A stretch of DNA of 64,000 nucleotides from Pipra filicauda (lineage: Eukaryota > Chordata > Aves > Passeriformes > Pipridae). Of this stretch, positions 12,515 through 24,200 are shown in pieces (position 1 is the first letter of the stretch; each line of letters begins with the position of its first letter). The notes under the pieces were generated by a model that saw nothing but the letters and a program-made list of their open reading frames with translations, searched no databases and was not told where the DNA came from. The position numbers and the translations under genes were made by a program. The DNA is taken from assembly GCF_003945595.2 (NCBI RefSeq), contig NW_024104366.1:186001-250000 (forward strand), written 5' to 3'.

Positions 12515-12709
12515 CTGAGGCAAGGAGCAGGAAGGCAGGCATTGCTTGACTCCAATGGCTGCCTGCTGAGGAACTGTTACGCGTGCTGAAGCCCTGCTTC
12601 TCGAGAGCGGCTGACCATGGCTGTTCATGGGAAGTGGGGAATAAACCGTGCTGTCTTTCGCTTCACTTCGCTTTTGCACGCACGTGCTTGTGCTTTACTT
12701 TTTGCTTTA

Positions 12710-12715
12710 AATAAA
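12710..12715 (+). terminator. LTR polyadenylation signal
   Basis: AATAAA followed by CTGCCTTATCC, the position and context expected for the polyadenylation signal of this LTR type. A second AATAAA at 12640-12645 lies upstream, so the LTR has two candidate signals. Confidence 0.6.
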
Positions 12716-12835
12716 CTGCCTTATCCCAACCCATGAGTTGTTTTTTCCACCTTAGTCTTTCCCCTGTCCCGCTGGGAAGGGGAGCGATAGAGCGGCTGGG
12801 TGGGCACCTGGCGTCCAGCCAAGGTCAACTCACCA

Positions 12836-12842
12836 GAGTTGC
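12836..12842 (+). repeat. Right target-site duplication of the solo LTR
   Basis: GAGTTGC follows the terminal CA directly and is identical to the heptamer at 12258-12264. Confidence 0.7.
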
Positions 12843-15800
12843 ATATCTAGATAAGGATTTCAAAGACATCATGCACGCTACAGAGATGTATACATGAGAA
12901 GAAATTAATGCATGCAACAAAATTCATCATCCCATGGGCATGCAACAAAGGTTTCAAGTCCTGCAGGGTAACAGTCTGTGACAGTACTGTGTGCTTTGTC
13001 AAAGATTAACACATTGCCAAATTCCTTCGTTAATAAGGACTGACTTCTACAGAGGTGAGTGTGGCAGGTATCTGTGACTGCTACATGAATATTCAAGAAA
13101 GACATAAGTGACACCCTTACGATTTCAGCTGAAATAGTCTAAAGCTGACGAGATCTATGTTTTGTTTGCCCACTTTATACATGTAGTACTTTAAAATGAA
13201 AGCACAGTCTAAGTAATCATTTGTTAGAGTTAATTCAATGGACAAGATTTCTGAAGACCTGTAAAATTCTATCATCCTTCCAGTAAAATGTGGAGAAAGG
13301 TAAATTAAGTGAGTCTTACAGACTTTGGAAAAAGCATGGGTAGGAAGCCTGCATAGATGCAATAGTTCTCTTGCCCAACAGGGATAATCAGAATTACTTT
13401 GTCTATTTTTTATCTTCCTGTGTGAATAAAGTTCAAGAAAAAAGCATGTTAGATGACTCAGTATCTTCTTATGTTCTGAGCACTACATGCTGTATTTTTC
13501 TGGTTGAAAGCCTCTGAATGTTAATGCCAGGGGAATTTCTAGCCTCTAATATCAAAAATCATTTACTTTGTAAGGGCCATCTACCACATTATCACTCACG
13601 TTAGTTTACATAGATCCTACAGGGTATCCTGTCTACCAGTATGGCTAGAAGTTAGCACCTTCTTGTTTGTTCAAAAACTCATTTCACTGTTGAATGGGAT
13701 GATACGAAGCCTTTTTCTCCCTTAGATAACTCCAAGAGCTGAAAAATTACTCTGTTTAAACAAGCTTCCTGTTCTTTCCTTTCCTAGGGTGGAAAGACTG
13801 CTTTTAATCAATGATTGCAGCACTATGGAAGAGAGATGCCAAGTGTACTCTCTGATAAAACAAAATAAACCCCCCACCTTTGACTCCGATGTATTTCTCA
13901 GGACCAGTCAGAGTCATAAGGGTCTCTTAGCATTTCTCTTTTAAGATATTTTTTCCTTCATTTAGATGAAAAAAAAAAAGAATTAGAGGTGTTTGGGATT
14001 TTTTTAGCTACATTTTGCCCAATTAAAATGAATCTTTTTTGTCTCCTTCAGCTTTTCTCCAAACAGTAGAGAAATCCAAAGCTTTTCTCTTGGCGCTGTC
14101 TTTGGGGACTAATATCTTTAAGTACTTCAAGGCCAGATCCAACTCCCTGACATTTGTCTGCCTTGAACTTGCAAAGTGCTCGTAAGTTTGTTAGCCTCCA
14201 AAGTGTCAAGGAACTGCAATGATCTTTAGACATATTCTATGTGGGAGGTTTTGCAGAAACAGCTTCATACAGCATTACAACCTACAGCTTGTTCTAGTGA
14301 ACTTTTGTCAGATGAGGGCAAATAAAATCCCCTGAAGCAAAGTAGATATACAATTGAGCATGTAATATTGGGAAGATTCACGAATAAAGGAGCTCTGTCT
14401 GTATCCAACTTTCATTATCGTCGTTTGCCATAGGAAGGTTGGTTTGAGCCCAGATTAAACAAATCTAACTTAGAAACAGGAACCGGACTAATTATAACTT
14501 TATCATATACAATGAAACAGATATTCAAGCAAATATTAAGGTATTGTTTTTCTTGGAAACTCGAACTTCATCTGATGTTGCAGGAGGGAGGACCTGAGTT
14601 TGCTGAAGTGCCTTGCCCAGGCCCTGCTTAGGGCCTCACCCTCGGAGATTATAAAAGTAGAGAAGGTATGGAAAAAATATGTGATCACAGTGGTTGGCAT
14701 TGCAATGGCAGCTAATCTGTTACAGGTTTTTACCAGCAGCCTAGGGAGTCAATCCAATCTCTGCTGAGTAGCACTGCAACAGATCTTCTCAGATAAGCAG
14801 GAGCCAAGAAATGGGCCAAGTTTTGTAAACAGCTGAACCCAGGGACACTGAGGGATGGATTAATTGCACAAAGGTTTATGCAAATCTGCACATTCTGAAA
14901 TCTCTACTTTCCAGTAATCAGATAAATCAACTTCCAGACTGAAGTATCATTTCCAATGACTACATATTAAGGTGCTCAATGAAAAAAATATTGTATAGGT
15001 TGTATACATACCATATACAAATACTGTACTACAATTCTAGTTCAGCTACCATCAACTTCAGTGTAAATAAAGGAAAGAGGAACTGTGGAAGTAGCTCGAA
15101 AAAGACAGACATTTCAATTCAAATTTTACGCTCTCTTCCAGGACAGTTAGCATTGCTCTTGTATGCTCTTTTGCTTAGCAGAGTCAAAGCTAGACTCACA
15201 AATTAGGTAGCATTTATTCTAAATTTTCAAAGTAAAGGAGCAGTTAATGATTTGAATACCTACAGCTGAAGTTAAATTAAGCTGTACAGGGACTCTTTTG
15301 GAGCCATCATTCTAAACGAGGAAAATATCCGTGCCCTTCCAATGCCAAATACCTTTTATTTCTTCACAACAGTTTTTATCACTTTCAATGACACCATAAT
15401 GGATTTTAGCAAACAGCAGAATCTATAGAGATATTTAATTCATTCTGAGAACTCATCACCTCAGAAAAGAGATAAGATTTTACAGATTTATTCCTCTCCT
15501 TTATTTCAATTATCATGTTCATGTTTGAGACAAATCCTAATGCAAACTTCTGGCCAGAAGTCTGTTGCCAGGTAAGATAGCAAATCTATATCAAATCACA
15601 AAGATCTTGCAATATGACTGCAGAGTATAATTTCCACTCTGTAGTAAAAGCTTCACTTCCCCATTTTCCTATTGGAATTCACTGATGGCAAAACTTGATT
15701 ATGTACACATGGCAGGAAGTTAAAATATTATGTCCTTTAAGAAGTTCTATGTCCAAATGTCCAAAGCTAAGTTCAAATCCAAACACTAAAAAAACAAACG

Positions 15801-18239
15801 GTGGAGTTGGAAAAAAGGAAGATTGCTTACACTAATGAGATCTTCCCCCGTTAACTCTCTCAGGGTCTTTCAATATCAGAAACTAAAAGGCTCTGCTGTA
15901 AGCAGTCAACTATACCAATATGACAAAAAACACCATCAGCCTGCAGTTGTGATCCTTTCATGGTTGTCAAATTAAAGCATGCAACAACAGTGAGCACCCT
16001 CCCCATTCTTTTCAGCCACCAGTTCATGCAAATTACAGAAGACCAGTAGTCTTTGCTTAGCAACAAGATTGCACGTTCACCACTGATCAAATAATTGATA
16101 AAGTAGTGAGTATAAACAAATCAAATCATGAGAAGAGATGCTCTCCTCCCCTGACTCATCCACACAATTTAAAATCTCTGAAATAGAAAGAATAATTCAT
16201 TCATCTAGCAGGCTCACCAGAAACAGAAAAGAGGCCATCTATAATACTGCTTTCCAGACCACATCTCTGACACTGAAACCCAGGCACACAACAATAACTT
16301 CATGCAAGGAGAAGAATTGCTAAATATACAAAAATTTATGTATTTTTACTGAGTCATGAAACTTTCCCATTTGCATATGTCTAAGACTTATTCTATTGTT
16401 TTCTAGAGTTAGGGTTAGTACACATGAGCTGTCTTGACTGCTGTGGGACACAAAGAGCACTGGAGAAGGGTGTTGAACTGCCAGCCCCCGAGCACCTCCA
16501 CCTCCCAGGGTATCACAGAGCTCATTCAGGTAACTGCAGAAAAAGTTTAATTACTTACAGCAGGATGTCCAGCACAGTAGGTGTAGCTAGCATGAGACTG
16601 GTAGTGCAAGCTCGCTCTTGGAAAGGTGTATGTATTCCAAGCAGGTTGGCTGCTATTCCACTGGGAGCTAAAGCCAGGGCTCATGGTCACTCTTGATTTA
16701 CTGTTTTGGTACGTTCTCACTGTGGAGCTGGACTATCAAAAAAGAAAGAAATGCAACGTAAAAATAGCTTTTAGGGTAGAATACAATTAATGCAGCTACA
16801 TATCATGACTGTGCATATATATAATGACACACGATCTGGAACAAATTTTAGTGTTTCCTGTAAGGAACTGGAAAAAGAAAAAATGGATTCCTTCAAAGAT
16901 ATCAGTGAAAGACCTATGTCACTGTAATGCCCAAAAGGAAGACTGATGACTGTTAAGACTTCATGCTGGGATATAAATCAAATGGATAATCAATAAGTGA
17001 TAGAAGTAAGGGGATGTTCTGAAAATGTGTAGAAGATACAATACCAAGATTAATGGTAGAAACCTCCATATTTTTTTATTATACTGACATTTATTGAACT
17101 CCTGTTCAATATGTCCATGTTATGGTAAATGGCAGTTTGGGGCCAATGTTTAGATGTATTTCTTGAAGTCTTGAAATCCCACCTAGTGGCTAGGTAAGGC
17201 CAAGCCATCACAAAGCTACATTGCAAATACGTAACCTTCTAAGCAGACTATGAAATTTCATGATGTGTTTTAATTACTTAAAACACAGAAAAAAAATCCA
17301 AAATCTTAAATTGTTTTTTAAAAATTAATTTAATAACTTCATTTGCAAGCAACCCAGACTACAGATGTGTAATTCACATGCATTCTTTCTGTCTTTCTCT
17401 CATTTTACTTTAACTGGAGCTTTTTGCTTCTAGTCCGTTTTATAAAAAAATATTCCTAATAAACACTTGCACTGTTACAGGTGTTTTATTAGGGCAGCAA
17501 AAAGCATCAATTTTTAAAAAGAGTAGAAGGTGCATAGAAGTGGATGCATTTTTAACAGGTATTTAGGCTGGTCTTCAAAGACATGCAAATGTACTTTTTC
17601 TCCATATTCTGCTCTGCATTTGGGTTTTGCTTGCTATCTTTTTATTGGCAAAGGTGTTCTAAATTTCCTATGCAAATTTACCCCAACTAATTGTAATTAT
17701 TATAAAACTAAACCTGTTCATTTTTAAACATTAAATTTACAGTGACCTTGTTAATACAGTGAAAGGTTGAGAAATATGAACACAAATAATATTTCTTTGA
17801 AATGCTCATAAATGTCCTTGTTCGTAAATTGATGCTATCAATTTCAAAAGCTATACTCAAGAATGACACTTCATTTATTTTTACCCTCCTTTCAAAGACA
17901 ACTTTTACACACCATATATGTAGCATTAACCAAATATCAATATGGGCCACCACCTAACAAGGTGTTTCACACAGTCCAAGACCATCCTTACCCTGAAGGG
18001 CTTACAAGATAAATGAGAAGGTCAGGGAAAGTATGAAAGAGCAGAGTCTGGTGCAGAAGCACAGAAAACAGCTTCATAAACATGATTTTCAGTTTTGTTT
18101 CAATGCTTCAGTTCAGTTTCTTTGGGAGAGAATTAGAGAAATGGAAGGAAAAGAGGACAGAGAGAAGACATACAAAAAGGTTTCAAAGACACATTCTAGC
18201 TATAAAAATATATACCCTGTATAATCTTTCTGATTTTAA
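12843..18239. other. Gene-free unique sequence
   Basis: AT-rich sequence with no supported exon. A run near 13969-13979 is poly-A. A somewhat GC-richer patch lies at 14580-14640 and another at 16430-16690. The latter includes a 90-codon plus-strand frame and a GTAACT donor-like string after TCATTCAG (near 16530), but no matching acceptor and no recognisable protein. No retroviral gag or pol remains between this LTR and the next. Confidence 0.55.
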
Positions 18240-19035
18240 TACTGTATTTAGATGAGCTGGTTGCAGAAACTCCAGGCCATGCTGGCATGTGCTAAACGTG
18301 CTCTCTTTACTTCATTTAATTTTCAATAGTTTAAGTACACAAAGTTTGCCTCAGTTATCAATTGCTGTATAAACTTTAAGTTCAAGAAAAGGCCAAACGA
18401 CTTCCTGCATGTGTTTATTTCCTGCGCTGCCGTTTAGGAAGCCTGAAAAGAGCAGTTTCCGCTCACCAGCTCTCAATATCTCCACAGATTTGCCTCCTGC
18501 CCCCACCCCTAAGAGAAGGATTCCTGCGGTGTGATTTCTAAAGATTTAACTTATGACTAGCTGAACACAAAGCGTATGAATGAACACTAAAACCCACACT
18601 AAACTCTCATTAGTCTCTGTGTGTGACAAGTGGTTACTTTGTTCTTACAAAAGGCTTTAGGAAAAAAAATCTGCCCCTACAGTTAAAGGGGCTTATTTGA
18701 AATAAATCTTTTTATATGAATTTAAATCATGACAAATCAAAGGAAAGAGGCTACAGCTACAGCTAGGAAAAAAAAAAAAGAAAAAAAAAACACAACAGAG
18801 GAGTATTAATTTTTTCTCTTTCTTTTTTTTCCCTTCCCCTTTTCCCCTCTTTCCCTAAGGAGCAGAAACTGCATTTTCTTTCCTTTGACGCATCACTTAT
18901 CTTTCAGATCACTCCTCAAAGACAAATCTCTCTTTCTGGGCCCTGGTAGACTTTATTCTACACACGAGATGAAGGCCAGGTTTTGTTTCGGCCAGATCAA
19001 ATAGGTTTTTAGCCATAATGTACTCCTCCGTATAA
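18240..19035. promoter_or_regulatory. Candidate conserved non-coding block, interrupted by low-complexity tracts
   Basis: The parts at about 18240-18480 and 18880-19035 have high word complexity without transposon features, and contain strings such as CACATTAGT-like, ACAAAG and AACGACTTCC-type motifs seen in enhancers. Between them lie an A-rich tract (18768-18790) and a polypyrimidine tract (18811-18856). The choice is by texture only and no alignment was possible. Confidence 0.2.
18768..18856. repeat. Poly-A tract followed by polypyrimidine tract
   Basis: A12-G-A10 occupies 18768-18790 and, after 20 bases of mixed sequence, a 46-base stretch of only C and T runs from 18811 to 18856. The purine and pyrimidine tracts are partly complementary in the T-rich portion and could pair. 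Confidence 0.85.
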
Positions 19036-19439
19036 ATTTCTCCCCTTTATAAACATCAGGTATTCAAGTGTGGCTGCTTATTAACTCCTCTTGAGAAGTG
19101 CATCCCCCATCGAATATTCTGTGAACATTGCGCTGCTCTATCCCAACAATAGCTTTGCTCCTTCCTATTATTACTGATCAGTTTGTATTGTACAGACCAG
19201 TGGAAAATATCTGTGGCTGATAGGATGTAAAGATGCATTGTCACCTGTGATAATTGTTAACTGATTATTTTCCCTATGGCAGAGAACTCCACTACAGAGA
19301 ACTAACGAGAGACACGTTATTGGCACTACACAGACATGCACAATACCTGTTCCTGTATTACAGAACAGGAGCAAAAATGACCCTGTTTTTTAAACAGCCT
19401 GTCTTAGTTGCTGAACAGCCTTTTGTCTGTTGACTGAGT

Positions 19440-19837
19440 TTGTTTCTTGCTTGTGTGCTACACAAAATGCCTTCCCGGATCTGCCACCGTGCTGGAGGCA
19501 TGGTTGAGCTCCAGCACTAATTCCAGGCACAGAGAAGAGCCCTTCTGCCTCCTTTCTATTCCTCCATCTGGGTTCTACCTCATGCAGGGTGCATTAGGAA
19601 CTGTGAGCCATTCAGACCACCAAGGATGTGCCGGGTGTCCTGCCCGTGCAGGTCACTCAGGGTGCAGAGGCAGGAAGCGAGATGCCACTCCCCCTCAGGG
19701 TAGCTGGGAGCCATGAGGGGAAGGTCCCTGAGAGGAGAATCCTCTGCTCTGAAAGGCTTTGGTGGGAGGCTACCATGTCTGACCCACTCAAAGCTGCTCT
19801 CTTTCTGTTGGATCACGTCCAGAAAAAAAAAAAAAAA
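19440..19837 (+). other. GC-richer block ending in an A15 tract
   Basis: GC-richer sequence from about 19470 to 19820 ends abruptly in 15 adenines (19823-19837), followed by an A/C-rich tail to 19864. Plus- and minus-strand frames of 89-100 codons cross it but have no recognisable domain. The layout suggests a retroposed or LTR-internal sequence. No AATAAA is seen just before the A run and I could not identify a source. Confidence 0.3.
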
Positions 19838-20099
19838 CAAACCACAAAGCAAAACAAAACAAAAGTCACTACACGAAGACATTCCCAGGATAATTGGCCT
19901 TGAAATCTTGAAGGTATCCAGATTGTCAGCCAGAGAAGAGAGATATCTTCATCACCAGCCACTAAGCCCTGGGACAGCCTGGTCCCCTTGGGTTACTGGG
20001 GAGCTAGGATGTGAGATCAGGGACCCCAAAAGTTTACTTTTTGAATTCAAGGTACTCTCTGATCTACAAAACACTGCACATCTCTGCAACCTTCCCAAC

Positions 20100-20919
20100 A
20101 GAGTGCAGAGGCAACTTTACTGTGGGAAAGACACTGGGCTGACTGGAAGAGGTGTGAGGGAAAAATGGCATCCTGGGGGCAGGTGCCCAGGTGCTGGCAG
20201 TGCAGAGCAGCCTCTGTGAGGTGTGAGGCCAGGGCTGCACCAGTGCCAAACACAACTGGTTCCAGCTGGCTCCCAGTGACCCACCTCAGGACATGGCTGA
20301 GCCCTGAAGCAGGGATGGTCGCACCTCTGGGAAAAAGTATTTTAGAAAGGGCAAAACGCTGCCTAGGAGTGAGGAAAAAAGTGAGAAATATGCCTGTGAG
20401 CACCCAGGGGAGAGAAGGAGGAGGCTGAGGAGGATCCCCTTGAGCCTCTGGAAAGCCCATCTGGGGCATATGTGGGACAGGATCTATGAGAAATCCCGTG
20501 CTGGAGAACGTGGAGATGTCCTGAAGGCCCACACCTACATTAGAGCAGAGGATGAGCATGAGGAGCAGGAGAGAACAGCTGCTATTCCCCATACCCCCTG
20601 TGCCAGCAGGAGTGAGAAGCAGGCTCAGGCTCAGGAACAGAGTGACACTGAGCATGGGAAAAAGGCAGGAGGGAGAAGGGGAGGGTATTGTCTTAATTTT
20701 CCCTTCCTTCTCACTAACCAAACTTATTTTAACTGGCAATAAATTAATTTTCCCACATTGAGTCCGGTTTTGCCTGTGAAGGTAACTGCTAAAAGATCTC
20801 CCTGTCTTTATGCTGACCCGCCAGCTTTTTCACCTTATTTTCCACCTCTGTTTTGTTGAGGAGCAGGAGTGAAAGAGCCTCTGGGTGGGTGTCTGGCAGC
20901 CAGCAAAGGCCAACGGACA
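20100..20919 (+). mobile_element. Old degraded avian LTR (probably ERVL-like)
   Basis: A plus-strand LTR remnant. Segments I recognise, in order, are ACTGGTTCCAGCTGGCTCC near 20255, GCACCTCTGGGA near 20321, a mutated TATA-like element TATTTTAGAAAGG near 20339, a block of short GAAAGCCC/GGAGA/CTGAAGG strings at 20450-20580, CCCCATACCCCCTGTGCC near 20586, an AATAAA hexamer at 20738-20743, GATCTCCCTGTCTTTAT near 20796 and a terminal GCAGCCAGC-AAGGCCAAC segment. This order matches a long avian LTR I remember, probably class III. The 5' edge is not resolved (20060-20165) and no target-site duplication could be confirmed. The 230-codon minus-strand frame at 20047-20739 lies almost entirely inside it and is not a gene. 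Confidence 0.75.
20738..20743 (+). terminator. Polyadenylation hexamer of the degraded LTR
   Basis: AATAAA within GGCAATAAATTAA, located as expected about 180 bases before the LTR end. Whether it is still used cannot be judged. Confidence 0.5.
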
Positions 20920-21126
20920 GGTCTTGTGGCACACAAGCTTTTACTCAGGATTTAGAAGTGTATCTGTTTCTCCTCAGCTATTCCAAACAAATTTCATCAA
21001 GAAAAGGTATCACCTCTCCCCATAATCCTGTCTTATTTTTATCTCTTAGTATGTCAGTGGCAGCTTCCACTTCTGGAACAACCTGGTCAACATTTATCAG
21101 AAGACTTCTGCAGAAAGTTATCAGAT

Positions 21127-21230
21127 CACAAAAAAACCAAAAAACCCAATACAACAACAACAAAAAAAACCCCAACAAACAAACAAACCAAAAAGCAAAA
21201 CCAAAAAACCCCCAAACAAATCCACAAAAA
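21127..21230 (+). repeat. CA/A-rich low-complexity tract
   Basis: About 104 bases composed almost only of A and C on the plus strand, with CAACAACAA and CAAACAAACAAA runs between longer A and C runs. It explains the Asn/Lys/Pro-rich frame on the plus strand and the Phe/Gly/Leu-rich frame on the minus strand. It lies about 200 bases after the degraded LTR. Confidence 0.92.
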
Positions 21231-24200
21231 CTGTTGCCCTCCTTGCTATGTTTTGCCAGAAACAAAAAATATTACAAAGCAAGGGGAGAATTTTCTTTTC
21301 CTTTAATAAGTCAGTCCAGTGCCTTTATACCCTAAAGGTCTGATGCAATCTAAAAGTGAGATCAATAAAATTTAAATGTCTAAGTATATTTTAAAGTATA
21401 ACCCTTTTTTTCCCCTGCCTTAATTTCTCTGGTTTATAAGTACGGATAATCTTACTTTAAAACTTCAAAACTAATCTTTTCCTCATGTTTGTAAAAGTTT
21501 TGAACATTTTTGGACATAAGCATGAGTGAAGTACAAAGTGTTATTATTATTACTATATCTTGAGCTTACCTGCTTTCAGTTCTTAGTACTTGTAATAGCT
21601 GATGTGTGAAGTCTAACAGTGGAAAAAATAGAACATAGTATTTATGGAACAATTTTTATCATTTGAGTTCCATGCAAATTTTAAATGGTGGCAATATTTT
21701 TGACTGGTGCAACATTTCCAACTTTTAAAGATTTTATAATAGGTGTAAGAACTAGCAGCCACTCCTTTCTATTTGTATGCGAATAAAGCACACCCTTTGT
21801 CTAGGATGTTAGACAACATTCATAGTTCTGACATAGCCTTAGTCTTCACGTCATCACACCTGTGCCCTCCACTCTTTTGCATTACAGTGTCACCATGCAG
21901 TGAACTAACAGGAAAAATACGTGTTAATTTCTGAAATTCTACTTCACATCAAACGCAAGATTTACTACCTCTATTAGACACCTTTCTGTCAACTATTCCA
22001 AGATGCTATGATTATTATTGGCTTTGGCACTCCAAAAGAAGAGAGAGCCTCAAATATAATCCTCTACATTACCTCTTGACTAACATTGACTTAAAAAAAA
22101 AAAAAGGCAAGTGAGATTAAAGAGGTGTAAATAACATCTGAATTCAGCCTCCCACTACCTCATCTTTTAAAAGCGACTTCACAGAGCTATGATGTCATTT
22201 TCTTAGCCCACACAATTTGAGTTGTTTCCAGACCCCTGGATTTTGATTATAGAATGATTGTGTCTTCAGCTGCATCTTCTGTGTTTTTTTCCTGAAAGGA
22301 ATTGTGATTGAATGGTGTCCACCCTCTTCCCGCTATCTCTTCAAGGGATTTGACATCCCTTATTTTGGATGCTAAAATGATTACAGAAGATGGGAAAATC
22401 CAAAGAGAGAAACTGCCATTCTGGAGATACTGCTTGCAGGAACTCTATATGCCTGTATTTGGATCAGATTATGATGCAAAGCATAGTCCTATGTTCTTAA
22501 AAGTTTGGATGCTTTACAAATTACTACCGTTCCCATAGAAATTGAAGGTTTCCTATAACCTGTAAAAGTAAGAAATGAAAATAGCTGGCCTGGAACAGTA
22601 TTGCATGAGCTAAAATGCTGCATTTGTTTTCATGCTCAGAGAATATATGAAACTGGCAAACAAAATCTGAAGTTAGTTCATCACAAAATCCACCTGAGAG
22701 ACCCTAAAGATTGTGTTATTTAGGAATTGAAGAGTGAGGGTGTTTTTTTTTGGGGGGGTTGTTATGAAAACTAAACATGGAAGATATTGCAGATTTTAAA
22801 TTTTTTTTTAACAGCAGGAAAGAAGAATTTTGTGCTGCTACTTTCCCCAACATAATCATTCACTATAGCATGCAAATCTTTTACAGTCTAAAACCAGATT
22901 GTATCTGTTTCAGTAAGAACTGAGCTTCTAATATTTGGCCACTGCCGATTTCAAGTTTATCAAGTTTGTGTCATAACCTTCACAAAAAAACTTCAGAGAC
23001 ATGACCAAATTTAAGAGAAACATTGTTTTTCCAGACATGGGATTGAAACTCAATATGCTTTACCTGGAAAAACAGGATCAGCTGAAAGAAATAGCATTCC
23101 ACTGAAACCACAGAGAAATGATGAGGTTGTATTTCATATCTCAGCATACATATAACGTTATAGCTTATCCAGTGGATCCAAGAGCACTGAGAGCTAGTTC
23201 ACATCACGCCAAAACTCAGGGTGTGCAGCCCATCTGCCCCCTCTCAGTAGGTGAGAGAGGAATTCTCTCCATGGGATAGCCTTGCTTGGCACACAAGCTC
23301 CCTGCCAATGAGGTGAAGAGGACCTAGGCCTGCACATCTGGAATACTTAGAGCTGGGGCCCAGTAGAAATACTAAGTTGAGAGACTTTTTAGGATAGGAC
23401 TCAAATAACTCTTAAGGAATGCATTTTAGAAAAAGAGTTTGCCATTCATTGTTATTTTTCCCCAGAGTTATGCCTTGAAAACAAAATATATATGGGTATC
23501 ACACTTTTCTGGTTAGAATTGCTGTCATTTCCAGTGACTCAACGCTGTAATTCATGTTGTACTTTTAACTGTTACTTGAATCCTAAGAGCATTTTTTTCC
23601 TAGGCAAAGTATGAAACATTGCTCTTGTAGTCACAAAAGAGGGAGCAGGGGTGCTGAAAAAAATGAAAGCCTTCACAGTTTGAGGAACACGCCACGAAGA
23701 GCCTGGTTTTCTGCCATCTTACAGTCCACATCAGCATCAAGGAGCAAAAAATAAGTAACAAAAGATAGGCCACTGGTAATCCAGATAAAAGACTTAAAGA
23801 CTCTTGGCAACCTATGTAGCACACCTCTGTAATCCAAAATAGCTGTTACCTGATGGCTCTCTAGGCAAGAGATCGCTGAGTTTCAGTCATCTTCTGCTCA
23901 CACACACTTCCCTGAAAACAGTACCAACACCAGTATCTCAGCAGGCAAACTCAGTTGAAAGGCCAAGTAAAAGTCTCAAGAAATGCTCCTGTACTTCAAA
24001 CTGATTTCTCCAGAATAAGAAAGGGAATTTTGCATGAGTAAGAGACACTTGTATTGGTTTTGTTAGTCATGTTGTATCTAGCAATAGAGCATGGGGATAC
24101 TCATGCTTCTGGACTGCTCATTTGTATGTCTTCCTTCCACAGAGAGTGAAAAGAGACTTTTCAAAGGATATTTTTTTATTTGTTTATATTTGTTACATTC

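Larger units (their letters stand above)
12265..12835 (+). mobile_element. Solo LTR of an avian endogenous retrovirus
   Basis: A 571-bp long terminal repeat in plus orientation. It opens with CGTACTGGGTCTGGCTGAG, where the canonical TG start appears changed to CG. It contains segments I recognise from an abundant bird LTR family (GGTGTTGATAA, TGTTTTGGCTA, GACCCAAACTGACC, GGGATATTCC) and ends ACTCACCA with the canonical CA. Internal signals are a TATA box at 12507-12514 (TATAAAAG) and two AATAAA polyadenylation hexamers at 12640-12645 and 12710-12715. No primer-binding site, gag or pol sequence follows, and the flanks carry a matching heptamer, so this is a solo LTR left by recombination between two LTRs. 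Moderate divergence suggests middle age. Retroviral class is not certain; a class II (ERVK-like) relation is my best guess. Confidence 0.88.

Noticed and set aside
15770..15785. GTTCAAATCC string resembling a tRNA B box
   Set aside because: No A box, acceptor stem or cloverleaf could be drawn around it.
12265..20919. The two plus-strand LTRs as the ends of one provirus
   Set aside because: The LTR bodies belong to different families, the first has its own target-site duplication on both sides, and no gag, pol or env sequence lies between them.
22308..22538. 76-codon plus-strand frame as an exon
   Set aside because: No known protein similarity that I can recognise and no acceptor/donor pair in good context.
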